Assembly (NCBI GenBank): GCA_946406115.1
Contig: OX291553.1
Span: 2,857,001 to 2,921,000 of the forward strand
Length of the DNA: 64,000 nt
Direction of reading: 5' to 3'
Source of the DNA: Apoda limacodes
Lineage: Eukaryota; Arthropoda; Insecta; Lepidoptera; Limacodidae
How positions within the stretch are numbered: the stretch's first letter is position 1; every line of letters starts with the position of its first letter. The notes under the pieces are model-generated. The model did not search any database. It had not been told where the DNA came from and saw only the letters and a program-made list of their open reading frames with translations. Positions 58,990 to 64,000 of this stretch are shown here, in pieces. A program made the translations under genes and the position numbers.

Positions 58990-59115
58990 CCCGAAGGTTG
59001 TTTGGAAGAAATCGCTTAGTTAGATAAAAGGCCGCCTTACATTACTTTCTACTTTATATTTTATAATGTATATGTCTCACCTACTGTGCAATAAAGAACA
59101 TTATTATTATTATTA
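58990..59115 (+). mobile_element. LINE 3' end with (TTA)n tail
   Basis: CCCGAAGGTTGTTTGGAAGA, AATCGCTTAGTTAGATAAAA, GGCCGCCTTACATTACTTTC then TGCAATAAAGAACATTATTA and further TTA units. I recognise this from memory as the 3' tail of another common lepidopteran LINE family. Strongly 5'-truncated. Confidence 0.75.
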
Positions 59116-61984
59116 AGATTTTCTATCAAACATTATACTGTTGTAAATTAATATCAAACAAATACTGCACCTTAACAACACGAATTTGGATTTTCCTGCT
59201 CTTAAATAAAATAAGCGATGAAAAGGCGGCCCAGTAAAAGTCAATACATAAGAGCTGAGTGCCCATAAGATTTTATGCGGCCCATTACCCGAGGCTAAGT
59301 TACGCGTAAATTCTTATAACTCGCGTAAGTATTCAAAATATTATATGAAAGACGGCGTTGTTCTCACATAACGGCTGGGAAGGCTCCGAATGCGCGGGTT
59401 AATGGAAAACAAGCGTGTATATGAACACCCTTTTGTACTTCCAGCCCTTTATACTGCTCTCCCGGAGCTAGTTCTAGTGTTGTCGTTCGCAGTAAAAATA
59501 AATTATATTACACAGAATGGCGTATGTAAGAAAATCTCGGGGCCTTAACTTGAGTGCTTATAACTTCCCTTTGTCTTATTCCTTTAGTTGTTCGTGACCA
59601 AGTTACGCAATTATAAAAGGTGACATATTAAAATTAATTACTTAGTTTAGTACAGTTTTACTAAAAAAAAACGAGTTGCACTCCGGGAGTGCCGGCAGAA
59701 GTGAAAAAATACTAGCTTTTTACTTCCCATCACTTCGTATACATATTCATTTATATTAAATCATATTCATTTATATTAAATTATTAAATTATAATATTTG
59801 TTTATTTGCTTTTCTGACGTAGTATATTTGACATCTCAATCTGTCATAGGATTAAAATCCCATATCCAACCTCCCTGTACTACTCATGATCGCCATATAC
59901 TAAAAAAAACTAACCTAATGTAAATAAAGGTAACGTGTCCTGACGCGAGTTCCATCTTACGAATTTTCGACCAGGTCACGTGATCCTGACGCGAGTTTAA
60001 CCACAAAAAAGTGGACAACGCCGCTAATGAAGTTTTCATTTCAAAAAATATGCAAAGGGCTATAAGCGTTTCGGGCCATGCTTGTGAATGGTTTCGTAGC
60101 CGTTCATACATTTATTTAATCGTATGGAAGTTCAATACATACCCTTACGCACAAATTATAATTTTACAAGGCAGAAAAATTAAAATAAATTCAAATGTCA
60201 TTTAGATGTCAACATTCACAGTCTCGAGTCACGTGATAGGGCTGGTGTTAGAGGAAGCAGATCCTGAGTCTTGAGGAGGGCCTGAGTAGGAGAGCATATG
60301 GCAGCGTTAGACAATATACTGCATGGCTTGTTCCTCCTCGCCGCACTCTCGCCAGCAAGAGCTGGCCATTTGTGCTATATTTAATTTAATAATACCACTC
60401 TTTTAACTTAAGAACCTACCTTATAAGATCAGCCACATAATACCATAAAATTCTCAGGTTTCTATTCTTTGATATATGTAGGTATAGGAACAGTCATTGC
60501 CTATATTATATTAGGTTAATTTAAGGCAAATCAAGTTTTATAGGCGTACCTGCGAACATTTAGGTCGTTCAAAAATAATACACTTATCAGCATTCAAATA
60601 AATTACAATTTTATTTATAAAAAAACACAAAAACAAAATTAAGCAATCATGGAATTACTACCGTCAAATGTCTTTTAACATTTGTTTTTCACTGTAGCAA
60701 TATTTAAAAAAGTAAATCCTTCAAAAATTAATAAGGGGGCAAAATGTTAATTTTGGGAACGTTTATAAATTTACAAGCAAAAACAGTGATTTTTTTGCTT
60801 TATTGAGTGAGAATATGTTAAAAAGCATCTCCACGTGTAACTATCAATGAGTTAAATAATTTTATGAAAACAAATTCAAGACTGTTAATTACATAAATAT
60901 ACCTTCGCTAACCACATGCTACCCGTTAGCTTCTTCGCCACTTTTGGCCTTAAGTTCCGCTTTGAACGACGATATCGAGGGGACATATCTTTTCACCTCC
61001 CCTCTTTCAGTGAGCACCTTTCTTTCGATCTTTGTCAGAAGAACAATGTAGGATCACGGACAACACTGCTTCCATTTTTACTTCTGACGTTCTATATCGC
61101 ATTTCGGCCAGGTCAGACATGAATCCTGCCTTAAGACCTCAGATTATGCCTGGACACTCGAAGCCTCAATTATAGGCAATTTTCACCAAACTGTGAATCG
61201 CAAAATATTAACAGCCTCTGAACGGCTCAGGTGTTCAATTTGCAGTTTCGATGGATATCTGGGGGAAACCTGCAGGCATTTTGTAGGCCGGACAACTAGT
61301 GAGCATAGTGCTGTCGCCAGGATGTGACAATGGTGCCATATGTGTGTGCCATCGGACAATAAGTACTTTTACTTACCCCTGCCGACACTTTGAAAGCTTG
61401 CGACACCACCTCTTACTGCGCTCCAACATAAGTGGTGCAGACTATTTAAGTGGAGATTCCTCTAAGGGTTATAGGGCCCTACCGAGATAACGGAGAAGTG
61501 AGGGAGGCTTTGGTGCTGTAGGTACGAACGCATCGGTCGAAGCCATGCGTATTAGAAACCTTTTTTCAGTTTGATTTTATATGTCAGAGGTGTAACAAAA
61601 CATTGTGCTATATTTTGACGTGACAACGTCTTATAAATTGGTTTGCCGGGTGACACTTCAAGAATCTGCGTTACGCTCCGCTCACGTTATGCGCTCACAA
61701 TGAGAGCGAGTGAGAGGCACGCGCCCGCCTAAGAGCGAGAGAGACAGACATAAAATCATTGTCACGTAAAACTTTCGCCCGTATACCGACTTTACAGGCA
61801 ACCAGTTTTTTTACGTACAGATAGATCGACACGCGCGGTCTGTCAGCGCTCAAACGCATTTGGAGCGACTTTGTAATAAAAAAAGAAAGAGTACGCTATG
61901 CCACGTATCAGCTGTAAGTAGACCGGTCTTTTCGGCTAATTCTTTTCATTGACTATTTTTAATGTCACATCATCACATTAATGT
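59116..61984. other. Non-coding, mixed composition, no gene identified
   Basis: 59930-60010 repeats TCCTGACGCGAGTT twice (59938 and 59985). 60225-60375 (GGGCTGGTGTTAGAGGAAGC, GCCGCACTCTCGCCAGCAAG) and 60900-61560 (TTCGCCACTTTTGGCC, GGGGGAAACCTGCAGGCA, GTAGGTACGAACGCATCGG) are GC-balanced blocks that look like retroelement scraps but give no domain. 61690-61750 is GAGAG/GAGCG-rich. No RNA gene seen. Confidence 0.4.
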
Positions 61985-62057
61985 CTGTCCTGTATGGGGA
62001 TGGAACCGACGCTTCTTGTTTCAGTAGGGAAGTCGTTACCCACTGAGCCACAAAGCT
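61985..62057 (-). mobile_element. tRNA-derived SINE head
   Basis: On -, GCTTTGTGGCTCAGTGGGTA carries a perfect A box (TGGCTCAGTGG, complement of 62040-62050). After 33 bases comes a degenerate B box GGTTCCATCCC (complement of 61997-62007). tRNA-like spacing and the direction fit a SINE promoter. The body to the left is not recognised. It cannot be a functional tRNA because the B box and the stems are degraded. Confidence 0.65.
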
Positions 62058-62554
62058 GTCAATAAACGCACAAATTGCCCTAATTTAAATATTGAAGATA
62101 TTCACATATCTCAATAGAATACATAGGAAAAAAAAGTCCTCATGAGATAAGTTTCCCAGGCTCGTAAATGCCACTGCCGAACGTCTTATGAATATTATAC
62201 ACAGTAAAGCATTCTCAGGCGTTGTGCTACAAGAAGCACATTACTATTCTTGTCTTGTACTCCACTTTATTGACTATTAACCATTTTATTACTACTTAAG
62301 CACTATCAATATGCAATTACATACAAAAGTCACCGCACAATGAGTTCATGTTGAGGTTGACGTCGTTTCATGCAAATTACAAATCTCATACAACGGACGT
62401 GACACAGATTGTAATGAAGTCCTTCCCCAAATAGTACATAACACAAGACATACCAATTAAAAAAAATACTAAGTTATTAACTACGTAGATAGTAATAAGT
62501 TCAGTGTTGTTTGTTATACTCGTATCTTGGAGAATTGAAGATGATTCAAGATAT
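62058..62554. other. Spacer before the 33-bp array
   Basis: No gene recognised. AT-rich, moderately balanced. The frame entering the array from 62504 has no ATG upstream of the repeats. Confidence 0.5.
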
Positions 62555-63214
62555 GAAAATCACACACTTATGCAAAGTATCAAGAGTGGAAATCATGCAT
62601 TTATGCAAAGTATCAAGATTGTAAATCATACACTTATGCAAAGTATCAAGAGTGAAAATCATACACTTATGCAAAGTATCAAGAGTGGAAATCATACACT
62701 TATGCAAAGTATCAAGAGTGGAAATCATGCATTTATGCAAAGTATCAAGAGTGTAAATCATACACTTATGCAAAGTATCAAGAGTGAAAATCATACACTT
62801 ATGCAAAGTATCAAGAGTGGAAATCATACATTTATGCAAAGTATCAAGAGTGGAAATTATACATTTATGCAAAGTATCAAGAGTGGAAATCATACATTTA
62901 TGCAAAATATCAAGAATGGAAATCATACATTTATGCAAAGTATCAAGAGTGGAAATCATACACTTATGCAAAGTATCAAGAGTGAAAATCATACACTTAT
63001 GCAGAGTATCAAGGGTGGAAATCATAGATTTATGCTAAGTTTCAAGAGTGGAAATCATACATTTATGCAAAGTATCAAGAATGGAAATCATACATTTATG
63101 CAAAGTATCAAGAATGGAAATCATACATTTATGCAAAGTATCAAGAATGGAAATCATACACTTATGCAAAGTATCAAGAGTGGAAATCATACATTTATGC
63201 AAAGAATCAAGAAG
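62555..63214. repeat. 33-bp tandem array, 20 copies
   Basis: Twenty units of 33 bp with no length variation, each near GAAAATCATACACTTATGCA then AAGTATCAAGAGT. The period is divisible by three, so frames remain open: all three + frames and one - frame cross most or all of the array without a stop. One + frame gives the 11-residue repeat NHTFMQSIKSG. A higher-order pattern is visible: units 2-5 are copied as units 6-9, a 132-bp repeat of four. No ATG lies in frame ahead of the array, and there is no promoter or splice evidence. It is best called a minisatellite. A repeat-protein exon cannot be excluded. Confidence 0.93.
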
Positions 63215-64000
63215 TATGTATTCGGGTACTCGTACTATTGGAAATAAAACTTAATAACCAAATGATATCTGACGGCAGTCGTTATAACAAAAAACGAAGA
63301 GATGCTATAAGCCTTTCTGTCGGTAGGTGTGTTCGTATGTCTGTCTGAAGCACTTTAGCGACCAGAGTTGTACGTTTGATGGGTTATAAACCTCATTTGA
63401 CAAGGTAGTCGAAAGGGTGTCTAATGTGGATTGGAAAAAACGGGTGGAAGCTAGTATTTTTACAAATTATAAAGGAAAGATGCATGATTTTTAAAAGAAA
63501 AATTTACCCTCAGCGTAATATGTGATCTATGATTTTAAACTTGATCACAGGTCACATATTGCTGGGTCTTTCAAATTTAAATTTCCTTGAAAGCTGCCAA
63601 AAAAATTAGGGCAAGGAATGGTCAAGCTTCTACTCCTAGTTTCTTTTGTGTATTTGATCTATTATATAGTTGAATCTCTCCTAATTTTGCCAAGCAAATT
63701 TGGATAAACGTAAAAGGCTGTGGATTTAAAAACGATGAAATTGGTAGTCAGCGTGCGGAATCTTGAGCATCCTGGTTCGAGATGGCCTCGTTATCCTGGG
63801 GTTCTTTCTTTTATAAGCGATGGACGAAATTCTTCTTTGCATCTTAGTGTGATTTTTATCAGTTGCAAATGGAGTCTAATTTTTACTATGTATTGATTGT
63901 CTTGTATGAATATTTGACTGGATCCTGCTGCAGACGAGTTCTGGAGTGTAAATTGTTCATCAACAAAGGTCATAAAAACGTTACCCTGCTAGATAAAGTT
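63215..64000. other. Non-coding to the right edge
   Basis: No gene recognised. 63300-63460 (TTTCTGTCGGTAGGTGTGTT, GTATGTCTGTCTGAAGC, TGATGGGTTATAAACCTCAT) resembles a dispersed repeat but could not be placed. Confidence 0.45.

Noticed and set aside
61985..62057. Functional tRNA gene
   Set aside because: The B box has two changes and no cloverleaf stems could be drawn; better explained as a SINE head.
62546..63025. Long open frame on - across the 33-bp array as a gene
   Set aside because: It is the antisense of the tandem repeat; the frame is open only because the unit is 33 bp and lacks stops in that frame.
1..64000. Bacterial-type systems (CRISPR array, toxin-antitoxin, phage)
   Set aside because: The window is plainly insect nuclear DNA; tandem arrays have no spacer variation of CRISPR type and no bacterial genes are present.

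Overview
The window is eukaryotic and most likely from a moth or butterfly (Lepidoptera). It is AT-rich and almost free of host genes. It carries the 3' end of an insect developmental zinc-finger gene, an intron-containing transposase, tRNA-derived SINEs and LINE 3' tails. Several repeats I recognise from memory as typical of lepidopteran genomes are present, such as the tail around 'CATAGGCTACGGTGACCGCT' and the 'TATGGGAGCCCCC' repeat. No bacterial features (operons, ribosome binding sites, CRISPR) are expected or seen.

Layout. Bases 3-821 are the last coding exon of a NET-family zinc-finger repressor (noc/elB type), followed by a 3' UTR with AATAAA at 1233. From there to the right edge I see no other intact host gene. 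The sequence is a gene desert packed with mobile-element remains. From 5 to 11 kb lie a decayed non-LTR element on +, a Jockey-type element on - (ORF1 with two zinc knuckles, then the endonuclease), and a CR1-like 3' end on +. From 12 to 19 kb there are two tandem arrays (about 128 bp and 46 bp units), a tRNA-derived SINE and a TTAA-flanked MITE. At 19.7-21.7 kb is the best-preserved gene after noc: a complete Tc1/mariner-superfamily DNA transposon whose 451-residue transposase has one intron and a DD82E catalytic spacing. It sits between two 26-base inverted arms that look like the halves of an older hairpin element.

From 22 to 46 kb the sequence is mostly non-coding, with two further SINEs, a mariner relic on -, a BEL/Pao pol relic on -, further copies of the CR1 tail (all on +), and a 493 bp TTAA-type MITE inside one of them. 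Between 46.7 and 59.1 kb is a pile of nested retroelements. One non-LTR element (48.8-50.5 kb, resuming at 57.02 kb) is split by an RTE-like element on - and by a full-length Ty1/copia element (52,399-57,023, - strand). The copia element still has both LTRs, a 5-bp target duplication, a primer site matching initiator tRNA-Met and a polypurine tract. LINE 3' ends follow up to 59.1 kb. The right end carries a tRNA-like SINE head and a striking 20-copy 33-bp array (62,555-63,214) that is open in four of six frames.

How it fits together. The only host-gene product is the Noc/Elbow-type transcriptional repressor. The long gene-poor flank is what is expected next to a developmental regulator with distal enhancers, but no enhancer can be proved from one sequence. 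Everything else that codes is mobile-element machinery, nearly all broken. The DD82E transposase is the exception: its reading frame, splice sites, catalytic triad and terminal repeats all appear usable.
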